NCBI GenBank assembly: GCA_027943335.1
Contig: BSBK01005648.1
Span: 1,291,001 to 1,355,000 of the forward strand
Source of the DNA: Chamaecyparis obtusa
Lineage: Eukaryota > Streptophyta > Pinopsida > Cupressales > Cupressaceae
Length of the DNA stretch: 64,000 nt
Direction of reading: 5' to 3'
Shown: positions 1 through 11,111 of the stretch, piece by piece
How the letters are laid out: each line of letters opens with the position of its first letter
Position numbering within the stretch: the first letter of the stretch is position 1
Translations under genes and position numbers: made by a program
The notes under the pieces: generated by a model
Told to the model about the DNA's origin: nothing
The model's database searches: none
What the model saw: the letters and a program-made list of their open reading frames with translations, nothing else

Positions 1-203
1 TATCGCCAAATAATCATTAAATCAAAGATAATTAGGATAATTAGGAATATTACTAAGAATATTCCCCGATGCAGAATTTAGGGTAATCAATTAGGATTCA
101 ATGATGTTTAGATGTGCCTTAGGTTAGGACTTTGATGTTGATTTCATTTGATAGGTCGATGTAGGAGGTTAATGAACTTATAGCCCATTTTTGGGGTATT
201 ACA
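1..203 (-). repeat. Element A 3' LTR (partial)
   Basis: These bases repeat 16439-16641 almost exactly. Both copies end on the plus strand in GGGGTATTACA, which on the minus strand is the TGTAATACCCC LTR start. Homology stops exactly there: the next bases are TTTT here and CAAA at the other copy. The rest of this LTR lies left of the window. Confidence 0.92.
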
Positions 204-217
204 TTTTGCCCCTCTTT
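204..217 (-). other. Element A polypurine tract
   Basis: On the minus strand the bases just before the 3' LTR read AAAGAGGGGCAAAA, a purine-rich run touching the TGTAATACC start. This is the expected place and composition of the plus-strand primer of reverse transcription. Confidence 0.8.
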
Positions 218-889
218 GAATTACAGTGCGAAGTGCAGTGGTTCAAAGACAGTCTGTATATGATGTTGAAACTGATGTTAGAAATTGATATTGATATGAG
301 ACAGAAGCTGATTGAAATTGATATTGATATGAAGATAATAGGTCCTGAATGACCAAAGATAATTTTAACTATAACAGTAATGAACTGATGATTGCGAAAA
401 AGTGTCAAAACACTTGATTCTGAACCTTATGATTGTGAAGAAGTGAGTGACCGATTCCAGAACTGATTGTCCTTATATTGAATCACATTGGTATCACATT
501 CGAACCCTTCAGTTTCTGAAGAACCAAGGAAATAACATAATTGAACCGATAGTTACAAAACTAATACAATTTACAAGATTAAGAGAATACCAGATTGATA
601 TGGATCTCAATGAATCTGATATGCCCCGAGTGATGATTGATTTTCCCCGAGTGATGAGGTCTTTTGATGAATCAACAACTAGACGTGGTTTTTGTCTTGA
701 TTACTAATGAAAGATATGATTTCAAATTTAGATTACAAACTTTGAATGATGTGCAATATCATGCCCCCTTCGAGCTTAAAATTGAAATCTGACAAGAAAA
801 GTCAGCGTTGATAGTGTTCAAAAGCATGTGAATTGATTTGAGAAGTGGTTAAACACATTCGAGAACACATTCTACATCGTTGAGAGGTC
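218..889. other. Non-coding 3' region of element A
   Basis: No ORF here resembles a known protein. A short direct repeat containing GAAATTGATATTGATATGA occurs at about 274-297 and again at 314-336. The region separates the polypurine tract from the upstream region of the plus-strand ORF. Confidence 0.5.
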
Positions 890-902
890 CTGGAGACCAA
901 GT

Positions 903-928
903 TTGACTAGGTTTGACCATGAGTTGAC
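903..928 (+). promoter_or_regulatory. Three W-box cores upstream of the antisense ORF
   Basis: TTGAC cores lie at 903-907, 913-917 and 924-928, the first followed by T and the others by C. They are 10-11 bases apart, about one DNA turn, on the same face and strand. TTGAC(C/T) is the core bound by plant WRKY factors. They lie about 250 bases upstream of the TATA box at 1178. That they act as an enhancer is inference. Confidence 0.4.
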
Positions 929-1177
929 CAAGTTGAAATTTTGAGAGTTTGATGGAAGATAATCAGTTAAGTTGAATTCTAGATTTCTATGATGAATGAA
1001 GGTCGATTATGCAAGCAGTAGACCGTCCTAGGTCCAAAAATTTTAAATCATGATTTTGACATAGTAAATGATCTCAGATTTGAATTTTGATCCCGAAAAT
1101 GGATTCACAATGTCGAACTTAGCCAGGGGTGCAATTTTTGTGAAAAACAAAGCACTTTTGAAAATTAGGTCAAAATC

Positions 1178-1185
1178 TATATAAA
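1178..1185 (+). promoter_or_regulatory. TATA box for the plus-strand ORF of element A
   Basis: A perfect TATATAAA (context CTATATAAAGG) lies 73 bases before the ATG at 1258. A start about 30 bases downstream would give a short leader. It points against the retrotransposon's own transcription, so the extra ORF probably has its own promoter. Confidence 0.6.
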
Positions 1186-1257
1186 GGTCGGAAGGGTCAT
1201 TTTCAATTCATTTCAACCTTTTGACTTTAGAAATCTTTGTGGAGCCCTCTGAGCAAA

Positions 1258-3762
1258 ATGGTAGATAGAGCAGCAGAACCGAAGGTACCTATGAGTTCAC
1301 ACCGATTTGAGCGCAGCCAGAGAGACCAGAGACCCCGACAATATGGACATACGGTAGGTGGACCTCTGTGCCTTGCTAAAATGTCAATTTTTCCATGTTT
1401 TATAGGATTTTAGAAATTTTCATACGTCTTTTCCAATTTTGAATTTTGCATGCACGAAAACTTGTACGACTCCCCAGTGAGACTCGTATGACTTTTCAAG
1501 AGTAGCTAGATTATTGTCTAATAAGCCCCCACAACTCATATCACAGGAACCCATGATTCGTATGACATTCCATCGAGTCCCTCATAACTCGTACGAGGAG
1601 AAATACATTGTTGTGCTACTATGGTTTTTCGTTTGGTATGGTGCAGAAAGTCGTATGACTTTTCATGCCAGTCTGAACTATCGTATGGAAAACAACGAGC
1701 ACAAAACTCAGTATTAAGTCCAATTTTTGAATTTTCTGATTCCTTAGCCTGATTCCTGACCTATTAACCTACCTTTTGAAATACTGAACTACCCCATTTA
1801 TGTCCTTGTAACCTGTTTTGTGACCCAACTACTGATAGGATTCCTTGTTTCTGTGCTGTGTAGGTCATATATCCAAATGTACATGTTTGGATCTCTCATC
1901 CTACAACTCAGAGATTATGTGTCTCCTTGCCAGACCCTATGAGAGTTCACCTTGCTGCTTGTGGATTCGAGCACTTGATTCATTTACTTGAGATTAGGGT
2001 AAATCATGGGCTTTTGACTGCATTGATTGAGAGGTTTCACTCAGAGACCCAGACTTTCCATTTACCGATGGGGGAGCTTACTGTTACTCCTGAGGATGTG
2101 TACCAGATACTATAGATTCCCTTCGATGCTACTAGGAGACCATAGTATGTGAGTTTGGGGAACTCAGGTGTGTTATCTTTTAGACATCTCTTTGAAGATG
2201 ATACCCAGATGACGGCCTCCATTTCCTGGGAGACCTTGGTACAGAGATATGGACAGACACACCGATTAGAGTGTATTATTGCTGGTATGACTGGTGGCAT
2301 CATTATGTCTGACCATCAATAGAATGGTCTTCTGATGGGTTGGGCCCCTATGGTAGCACGGTTGATGGCCACTCCTACTGAATTAGCATGGGGTCAGTAT
2401 TTATTAGCACATATGTTCTCCGAGATGCATGAGGTGGTGTATCAGGAGAGCAAATCTTTTGCCGCAGGAGCTCTTGTTCTATAGATATGGGCATGGGAGC
2501 ATATCCCTGTGTTGAGACCTATTTGTACTTCTCAGAGGCAGCCTCAGGAGCCTCTCATATATAGATATGCCAGATATGTTATATAGGGATGGATGGGCCA
2601 TGTAGAGTATTGGAGGTGATGCCTTGATGACATGACTTTTGTTCACTGGAGACCTTATGTAGCCATTGAGCCTTGGCCTACTGCTCGAGAGTAGTTTAGC
2701 TATTTCTTCCAGAGCCGTGTACTAATTGGGAGGTCCTCCACCATAGGGAGATTTTTGATTACCAGGGTCTGGTAGCAGTATGGACGTATTCAGGATGCCC
2801 CAGAGGATTATGCATCATATGCATAGATAGGGCATGAGATTGGACTTGGATGGACCTAGAGGCTTTCATATGCTTTGTGTTCATAGGAGTATAGTGCTAT
2901 TATTGGTAGGGACTAGGAGTATAGACCAGATGTACTGGATGCTGGTGTTACTAACGGATTCATCTCATGGCTCATTGATCACCCCATTCATAGATTTTTT
3001 GATCCTACTGAGTTGATACCCTTCATGGAGGAGGCAATGGATATGACTGGTGCTTCGATGAGATAGGGTCCCAAACCTACACAAGATCCTATGGTACACC
3101 CCACACCTCTAAGACCCAGAGTGATGGCTCCACCATAGAGACCATCGGGACAGGTGAGGGCCCCTCATCCTACTAGTTCCATAGGAGGCAGATCTTTTGG
3201 TTCTCATAAATAGACTAGAGGAGAGGGTGGCACATTAGGTGGAGTTGGTGCAGCAGATGAGGTACTTGCAGCTGAGCAGGTGGTAGGTAGTGGTATGGAT
3301 TTTATAGAGGGGGATACTAGTTTTGATTTAGGTGTAGAGGTCAGACGCCGCAAGGCACAGAGAGCAGAGACTACAAAGTAGGTTGCCCCTGATACCGATA
3401 TGCCAGATGTTGATCTAGTTGTTCCTCCTACCCCACAGGAGACCATCAGACATCTTAGAGTTTAGGTTAGGGACCTAAAGATACGCAGTGCTAGATGGGA
3501 GGAGAGATTTATAGAGGCTAATAGATAGTGCACTGCAATCACTAGAGAGGTACAGTGGTTATAGGTAGAGGTGATCCATCAGACCTTGAGATCTACATAT
3601 TATGTTTTAGCTTATTATACTATAGTTCCTTCAGTGCAGAGAGTCCCTACCTACTCATAGTTCATGATGGCATCAGAGGGAGCTAGGGCCCTAAGAGCAG
3701 AGCTAGTGCCTGATGCACCACCTCCACCTCCACCAAATGCAGAGGATCATGCTGATAGCTGA
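1258..3762 (+). pseudogene. Antisense extra ORF of element A with plant mobile domain (PMD), amber-riddled
   Basis: Exon 1 (1258-1353) gives a short basic peptide from ATG. A likely intron 1354-1863 runs from GTAGGTGG to TGTGTAG and is phase 0. Exon 2 (1864-3762) continues in frame. Its start has the PMD signature: IRVNHGLL, ERFHSE, TFHLPMGE, then TVTPEDVYQIL, and later IWAWEHIP. PMD proteins belong to a plant family shared with DNA transposons, and such ORFs are known as extra ORFs of Tat elements. The C-terminal part is charged and Pro-rich. Internal stops in frame are TAG at 2113, 2143, 2320, 2482, 2584, 2692, 2773, 2824, 2857, 2884, 2914, 3064, 3136, 3211, 3379, 3463, 3526, 3562 and 3658, plus one TGA at 2617. 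I see no TAA and no frameshift. The final stop is TGA 3760-3762. It is either a hypermutated pseudogene or a recoded frame. Confidence 0.82.
1456..1690. repeat. Dispersed ACTCGTACGAC-like motifs inside the likely intron
   Basis: Degenerate copies of ACTCGTACGAC occur at about 1460, 1482, 1556, 1587 and 1649, with a partial copy near 1680. The core TCGTACGA is a palindrome. The same word recurs in the 5' leader of element A at 13627-13821 and 15153-15350, so it marks both ends of the internal region. Confidence 0.6.
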
Positions 3763-5806
3763 TTGATCTATGATATTTTTTGACATTTTTGATCAGTTGA
3801 TTCTTATATACTGTACTCTTTTTTTATCATTGATATACAGTACTGATTTTGATAGCTCAGTTGAGCTCATTCTTTTGTATAATGTGCCAGTAGTGCACCC
3901 CTGACTAGTTCAAGTTTTTTGATATATATGAGATTGATATTTTGGTTGTGACTTCATATGTACTTGTCATGTTTTGATTTATGATGATATCATGTGATGC
4001 TTATGCTATGGATAGAGTAGAATGTATGTATGGATATATGCAATGCAATGATTTTTTTCATATGTATGGATGTTATGCAAATGTATTTGATTATGAAAAT
4101 ATGTATGTATGATTTATGCTTATGCACATCGATGAATTGTAATGCAACAAATGATTATGATATGTAAATGTAGTGATACACATGATATGTTTTGCAGGTA
4201 TTGATGAAGACAAGTACTCAGTCTTATGTCAAAAAGGATGTTTAACCCAGGATAGTAACTACTTGCAATTCAATTAAAGAGACCTTCGAGTTAGGTTTCA
4301 GCTCTTGTGAGATTTGAAGAGATAATTGAAGAATTGTTTAAACTTTGAAGTTTGTTGAGTCATTGTGAGATCATCCAAACATGCAAAATGCAAAGAGACA
4401 TGCAAAATGAAATGCAACCTAAGACCTAGGACCTTGTCACTGATCATGTGTCAGTTATTCTCATCATTGAATTTTTAGGTAACTGGATAAATCAATACAA
4501 TTCCCACTAGTTATGAAACCATAGACATATGAATATCGATTTGTATGCATAGGAATCAATACAACACCCACTAATTATGAAACCATAGACATATGAATAT
4601 TGATTTTGTTTTCTGAATGTTGGATTAGATATAAGCACCAAGGCATAAACGCCAGGATGATCGGAATATCATGTCCATTTTGATATAGCAATTTGTATAA
4701 GCATCAAAACATAAATGTTGTGATGACCTGAATACACCTTGTGGTACAAACACATCAAGCAGTAAAGAGATCATTCCAAATCCAATGTGAATTACCCATA
4801 GTGACCCTTTATCGTTCACATCCTTAGGCAAGATCCTATTTCACAGTAGGAGAAAGAACTCACTCAAAAAGACAATAGTTAGATCAAACTTCCTTGAATT
4901 TTTTGGGTATCAATGGTCAAGGTACACATGGCCATCCAATTTGAGATAGAGGCTCTTACAGTCGGACACCATTTCAATCTAGAATTTCCAAAGTTGTTAG
5001 ATTTTTACATACGAGTAGAAGACAAAGAAAAGATTATGCCCCCAGTCATCACTCTCTAAATCCTGTAAAGGACATCATCAAAGAGCTCAAAGGGATACAA
5101 TATGAAAAAATCTCAATGTGAATCAGTAAGCATACAAGGAGATAAAAGCATGTAAAAAGCACAGATTGTTTGATGTTTGATGTTGATGCAAAATCCTTTC
5201 AGCAGATGAGACTGACTGACTGACTCAAATAAAGCTTCAAAGGACTCTGACTGGATATGATACGTCTAAGATACATTGGAGGCCATAGGATATGACATTG
5301 ATTGCCCCCGAGTTTTGAACATTGATAGGATATAGATGCTTGAGCTGATTGGTGTACAAACTAACTTATTGAAAACTGGAAATGCATAAACAAACCAGGA
5401 GATATGTACAAACTAAAGCAAGACTAAAAGCTAGGAAAGACCAAGATTGCACTGATAGATGGAGCATTTTGAAAAAAGTGGTGCCCATTTGCCAGGTTTT
5501 CACCATCTTGGCAGAGATTCTATTTTTGCTACCAAGGCGCCTATTTCCAGGTTTTCACCAAGGCACTTTTTTCTTTTTTTTCATTTTTTTATATTTTTTC
5601 AATTTTTTCAATTTTTTTGTACTTTTGATATTTTTCAATTTTTTTGTGAATCATCAAGGCACCTATTGTTAGTTTTTCACCAAGATGTTCATGTTTTCAA
5701 GACTTTTTTTAGATTTTTATGATTTTTTCCTGACATTTACCATACACTGAATGCCTTAGGCATAGAATTTCTTTAGATGGAGAACGTTGATTGGTTCTCA
5801 GAGCTA
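3763..5806. other. Spacer between integrase end and antisense ORF end of element A
   Basis: Two kilobases without a supportable gene. It is AT-rich with runs of T near 5560-5640. It holds the tandem duplication at 4490-4606, and a weaker duplication near 4630 and 4697 with a period of about 67. The sense pol frame and the antisense ORF are arranged tail to tail across it. Confidence 0.6.
4490..4606. repeat. Two-copy tandem duplication, period 64
   Basis: The block starting AATCAATACAA and ending TATGAATAT(C/T)GATTT occurs at 4490-4542 and again at 4554-4606 with a handful of changes. Short tandem arrays in non-coding parts are common in Tat-lineage elements. Confidence 0.8.
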
Positions 5807-6871
5807 TTATCCTTCAATCGTTGAGAGTTGATAGGCACCAGAGCCAAAAGTAGAAATGATTACAAAGGGACCCAGCCAGTTGGGTTCAAACTTCCCCTTG
5901 CATTCTTGATGTGATTGATTTTTAGGATTCTCTCTCAAGCCTAGATCACCAACCTGAAATTCTCTATGTCTAACTTTCTTGTTGTAGCCTCTAGACATTA
6001 TTTTCTGATACACTCTAAGATGATCATACGCTACTTGTCTGTGTTCATCTAGTAGTTCAAGTTCTTGCAACCTAGACACTCTGTAGTCATCATCATTTAC
6101 TAGACCATGCATTCTGATTCTTATTGATGGGATTTCAACCTCAATAGGCAGTACTGCTTCAAATGCATAAACTAAAGTGAAAGGTGTAGCCCCAGTGGGC
6201 ATTCTGATACTTGTTTTGTAGACCTAGAGAGCTACATTCATCATGAGATGCTAGTCTCTTCTTGTTTTATTAACTATACGGTGCAAGATTTTCAATAGAT
6301 TCTTGTTAGAAGCCTCTGCTTGTCCATTCCCTTGAGGATAGTAGATAGATGACCAATGTTGTGTAATCTTGAATTTGGCACATAAATCATCTAGGTCTTT
6401 GTTCTTGAATTTTCCACCATTATCTATGATTATGGAATGAGGTATCCCATATCTGCATATGATATAGTTCAATATGAACATAGATATTTTCTTTCCAGTT
6501 GCTTGTGTCAAAGGGACTGCTTCTACCCATTTTGTAAAATAATCTATAGCTGTGATTATATGGGTATGTCCATTAGAAGAATGAGGATGTATAGCTCCTA
6601 TAAGATCAAATGCCCATTGGTGAAAAGGTCATTGTGTAGTAAAGGGAATTAGATCTCTCCCTAGAGCATGAATGAGGTTTCCATGTACTTGACATTTTTG
6701 ACAATTCTTATCAAACTTGATAGACTCTTTCTCCATCTCAGGCCAATAGTACTGAGCCCTAATAATTTTTTGAGCTAGTGTTAAACCATTCGAGTGTGAC
6801 CCACAAATACCATCATGGACTTCCTCTAACACACATTGAGACTCTTCCCATTCTAAAAATCTAAGTAGCAT
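5807..6871 (-). pseudogene. Element A integrase
   Basis: The N-terminal HHCC zinc site is visible in 6871-6629 (HDGICGSH, then CQKC). After a TGA near 6630 the same frame continues with the core: Asp in WAFDLIG, IDYFTKWVEAVPL, Asp in IIDNGGKF and Glu in QAEASNKNL. The three acidic residues of the DDE site are all present. The C-terminal part (6202-5807) includes the VGD-LGLRENP and LGPFVI segments. It would insert the cDNA into host DNA. The internal TGA looks like TGG changed by G-to-A. It is the only integrase in the window with its catalytic triad intact, but it has breaks. Confidence 0.9.
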
Positions 6872-7015
6872 ACCATCTAGACCTCATTTGTACAGATCAT
6901 GACCAATGATGACATATCGGGAGGCATTAAAGATAAGGTATCTCTTTTCATGGTGGTTGAAGGTATCGGGAATGATTTGGTCTTAGAGATAGGAAAATAG
7001 GTTTTTGTATCTGGA

Positions 7016-7525
7016 TCAATCATGACCAACAATAGTGCAAATCATGTGGGTTTTAGGGGAATCATATGCAGGATAAGATAGTGCTTCCACCAGGAACTCA
7101 TAGTGTAGCTCATGTTTAGGCTGTTGTAATAAAGTAGATAGTGTTTCCATTGCATCGGCAGCCTTATTCTCTATTCTAGGAATTTTCTCAAATGTGACAG
7201 ATAGGAAATACTTCTTTAGGTCATCTACCATTCTCTTATAAGGAATGAGCTTTTCATCTTTAGTTTGGTACACATCATTGACTTGATGGATAACAAGTTG
7301 TGAGTCTCCATGAATGTGTAGTTTTGTTACCCTCCACTCAATTGCTATTTTCATACCATTCAAAAGGGCTTCATATTCATCAATATTGTTTGTGTAAGGG
7401 AACTTTAATCTGAATGCTTTTGGGATTGATTATCCTTGAGGAGTTATGAAAAATATGCCTACTCCTAACCCATTATGTGTATAGGATCCATCAAACAATA
7501 ACTGCCATTCTCTAGAAGAAAGAGT
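7016..7525 (-). pseudogene. Element A second (archaeal-type) RNase H
   Basis: Minus-strand reading gives LLFDGSYTHNGLGVGIFF near 7510-7455, then TNNIDEYEALLNG and HGDSQLVIHQV in 7363-7016. Asp of FDGS, Glu of EYEAL and Asp of GDSQL are the expected acidic residues. A second RNase H of this type between the normal RNase H and integrase is the hallmark of plant Tat elements. A stop lies near 7430, and the join to the preceding RNase H is frameshifted near 7600. Confidence 0.85.
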
Positions 7526-7587
7526 CATGATAGAGGAATCTAGAAATTCCATTTGCATTGGTGTATCATCAATCATAGGTGCATCTA

Positions 7588-8908
7588 CTAATTGATCAGC
7601 AATAACCTATCCTTTGATAGCTTTCTTTCCACATATTCAATGTCAAATTCACTTAAGAGCATAACCCATTTAGCTAATCTACCTGTGAGGGCAGCTTTGC
7701 TTAGTAGGTACTTGAGTGGATCAATTTTAGCTACCAAATGTGTGGTATGAGCTAACATGTAATGTCTCAATTTTTGTGATGAAAAGATCACAGCTAGACA
7801 AGCTTTCTCAATCATTGAATAATTCTTTTCATATGCAACCAATGTCCTACTGATATAGTATATAGCTCTTTCCTTTTTGTTCTCATTATGTTGTGCTAGC
7901 AATGCCCCCAGTGATGTATCTGTAGCGGAGACATATAAGATCAAAGGCTTCCCATGAATAGGAGGCATCAAGATAGGAGGATTTGATAGATACTTCTTGA
8001 TATGGTTAAAGTTGTTCTCACATTCTTCATTCCATGCGAAGGTCACACCTTTATGTAATGTTTTTGTAAAAGGTTGTGATATATCTGCTAGCTGTGATAT
8101 GAATCTTCTGATAGATTGGACTCTTCCTTGAAATGTCCTCATTTGACTAATATTCTTTGGAGGTTGCATTTCCATTATAGCCTTTACTTTAGCTGGATCA
8201 ACTTCAATGCCCTTTTTTGAAACTATGTATCCTAAGAGCTTTCCAGAAGTGACACCAAAAGCACACTTCTTAGGATTTAATTTGAGACTAAATTTCTCCA
8301 TTCTATCTAGTATCTTGCTCAAGTCATCTAGATGTGTAGCCCTAAGAATAGATTTTGCTAAAGTATCATCAATAATCCTCCATAGTCCTATGCATCATGT
8401 CGTGAAAAATAGATGTCATGGCTCTTTGATATGTAGCACTAGCATTTTTAAGCCCAAATGGCATGACATTCCAATAGAAGGTACCCCATGCACATGTGAA
8501 AGCAGTTTTTTCTTGATCTTCTGGAGTAATTTTTATTTGATTATATCCAAAAAAACCATCCATTAAAGAATACATCTCAAAGCCTGAAGTCATTTCCACT
8601 ATCATATCAATGTTAGGTAGTGGAAAATCATCCTTAGGGCATGCTCTATTCACATCTCTAAAGTCTGTGTACACTCTGATTGATTTATCTAGTTTTGAAA
8701 TAGGTAAAATATTAGAGATCCACTCTACATAGTCAATAACTCGGATGAATCTAGCTTTCAAGAGCTTCTCTAATTCAGCTTTCACCAAGAGTGCAACGTG
8801 AGGATGCATCTTTCTTAACTTTTGCTTGACAGGTTTAACATTTGGAGCTATAGATAAATGATGTATTATAAGATTAGGATCCAATCTTGGCATATCTGAA
8901 TATTTCAA
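7588..8908 (-). pseudogene. Element A reverse transcriptase and first RNase H
   Basis: The RT palm begins at 8908 and shows VYTDFRDVNRACPKDDFPLP, SLMDGFFGYNQI and MPFGLKNASATYQRAM. At the YxDD box (about 8365-8370) one base is missing, so the frame ends in EDY-stop and resumes one frame over as DDTLAKS. RT continues in 8322-7588 with LNPKKCAFGV and LLGYIVSKKGIEVDP, then RNase H with YVSATDTSLGALLAQHN, YYISRTL and an EKACLAVIF segment. It would copy element RNA to DNA. The frameshift inside the catalytic motif makes this copy inactive as read. Confidence 0.9.
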
Positions 8909-9057
8909 TGCAAAGTTGATCTTCTTCTTTGTTAGGAATGTTGTAAATTTTTGCTTCTCTCTTCTGATAAAGATTGTGCTACATGAATCAATTGTGGCTC
9001 TTCTGTTGTTCCCAAGTTGATGGATTGAGTGGGCTCAATTAGAACTGGAGATCTGTC

Positions 9058-10330
9058 CTATAAAAGACTCAAAAGGACATCAAATATCTCATCTATAGGC
9101 ACCTCAAAGAGGTTTTCACCTTCGGATACATTTTTTATTTTTACTTTTGTAGGTTCTGAGACTGCCACAAAGTGGTTTTCACCCTTAGAACTCCTTTTCT
9201 TTTTCTTTTTATTCTTATTTTTATGACTAAGATACTTGATGTCCGACTCCATCATGCTAACACTCAGTTCAGTGATGGAAGTACTCATAGGCTCAACTGC
9301 ATTTAGGTAGCAAGCAAGGGCATAATCATTTGGGAAGGTATGAATACCATGGCTTGGATTTGTGGAGGTTTGATCAATAAGTTCTAGATATTGGATAGTC
9401 AAAGTGGGGAAAGATTGGGAGATCGTGTTTACGAATATGGATCTATCATCATTGGTCCTAACCTGACACTCAACTTCAAAGGTGATATTACAACTTAAGA
9501 CATTCAATGCGTGAATAGGCTCAATATCATTATGGGAGTCCAATTCAGCCCTAAGTGGATCAAATTTGATAGGTTCCTCATTTCTCTCTAGACTTACGTT
9601 GGGAATAGGTGCATATTGGTGAATAACATCAACATATTTCTTTGTAATGAGCTCATCTTCTTCTAGAATGGCTCCCCATTCATAGTCATTAGATTCTTCA
9701 TCTATGCCTCTAGGAAATCTAAGAACATGAGTAAAGTCAGGATGAATACCCCAAGAAGGGTTACCCTCAGATTCTAATTTGAATTCATACTCATGAGAAT
9801 CTATCTCAAAATGACTACCACCTTCCTCTTCTTGATTGTTTTCGAGTTTAGCTAGTTCTTGTGTTGCAACTATCTCTTGATTGATAGTAGGTTCTTGTGT
9901 TTCTACTACATTAACTCTTTTGATTGGATCATCTTTATCATCAAGAAGGTCTTTGATCTCTTTAGGAAATTTTTCATAGGGGATGAGTTTTGAGCTATCT
10001 GAATCACTATTTGATGGTTCAACTTCCTCCTTTTTAAGAAGAGGTTCATCTGGTGCGATCTTCTCTATGACATGAGAACAATTACCTTTGAGGTGAAAGG
10101 GTTTCTTTTTAAAACCTAAGCCAACTTTGTCTTTATTCACTCTACCTATATGTGGGAGAGGTGCCTCAAGACCTTTTCCTCTAACTCCTAGAGGTCCTTT
10201 ACCTGAATATCCCATCTTAGCTATTAATTTATCTCCTAGGCCATATGACTTAGAAGAATTGTTGGATACTGTAGAATCACTAGTTTGGACAACTTAAGAT
10301 TCAGGTTCATCTTTGTAAAGCCATGCGAGC
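9058..10330 (-). pseudogene. Element A protease-RT linker with G-patch
   Basis: Near 10250-10110 the minus strand encodes a G-patch: GLGDKLIAKMGYSGKGPLG then RGKGLEAPL. The rest (10100-9058) is a long acidic linker of about 350 residues with a Lys-rich block (KNKNKKKKKR) near 9220. A TAA near 10298 and a TAG at 9060 fit Gln codons changed by C-to-T. G-patches bind RNA or RNA helicases and occur between protease and RT in some plant Ty3 elements. The linker itself has no domain I recognise. Confidence 0.8.
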
Positions 10331-10373
10331 ACAGCTTCATCCTCTTCAAATTCTTGCTTGGAGACTTTTTCTG

Positions 10374-11090
10374 CTACAAAATTCTTTTTATATGCCTCAA
10401 GAGGTTCTTAGATTCTAATTTGGATTGTTTCAAAGATTGTCCATAAGATTTAGGTGAGATAGGGAGATTTTTAAAAGATAAGACTGGCTCCATAGTATAT
10501 TCTCCCATACTATTTTCTTTGATATTAACCTCTTTTGCAAGATCTTCCATTTTAGATGTGGATGCTTCTTTGGTTGGCTCAATGGAAGATTCTCTATTAT
10601 TAGGCACAAGCTTATCTGCACTTTCCTTCAATGTATTGGAAGTGGTGGATATGTCTACTGGAATAGTGATCTCTACTCCTTCATAAGGAAATTTCAAGCA
10701 TTGGTGAAATGTAGAAGGAATAGCTTTCATCTCATGTATCCATGGTCTCCCTAGAAGAATGTTGTAAGCCAAAGGTAGATCAAGAACTTGACATATAGTA
10801 TCTCTGATAACTGGACCTACTCTGATAGGTAAGATAATGGTGCCTTTAGAGGATCTTTCTTGTTCATCATAGGCTTTTATAGTTATTTTCTTTCTAGGAT
10901 CAATAGCCAATTCTAAAAATCCCAATTTTGTGATCAAGCTGTAAGAACAAATGTTTAGGCCAGCGCCTCCATCTATCAACACATGTTTGACTCTATGGTT
11001 CTGGATCAAGACTTCTATATACAAGGGCTGGTTATGTGGGTGACTCAAGGAGTTTTCATCTTCTTCTAAAAAGGATATATACTATGGAGA
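10374..11090 (-). pseudogene. Element A aspartic protease
   Basis: The frame from 11048 gives VLIDGGAGLNICSYSLI, a retroviral-type protease site (D-G-G rather than D-S/T-G), then LAYNILLGRPWIHEMKAIPS and FHQCLKFPYEG, typical of the Tat lineage. It would process the Gag-Pol polyprotein. TAG codons near 11084 and 11114 just upstream interrupt the gag-to-protease frame. A frameshift near 10380-10440 precedes the EFEEDEAVLAW segment leading to the G-patch. Confidence 0.87.
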
Positions 11091-11111
11091 CGTAAGATGT
11101 CCAACGATAGT

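Noticed and set aside
1864..3762. Genome-wide reassignment of TAG to glutamine
   Set aside because: Gag-pol frames nearby use all three stops and frameshifts as ordinary decay, and plants use the standard code. Only a local effect on this ORF remains open.
5560..5640. T-rich stretch as a processed-gene poly(A) tail on the minus strand
   Set aside because: It is interspersed with C and A, has no adjacent gene copy and lies within the element A spacer.
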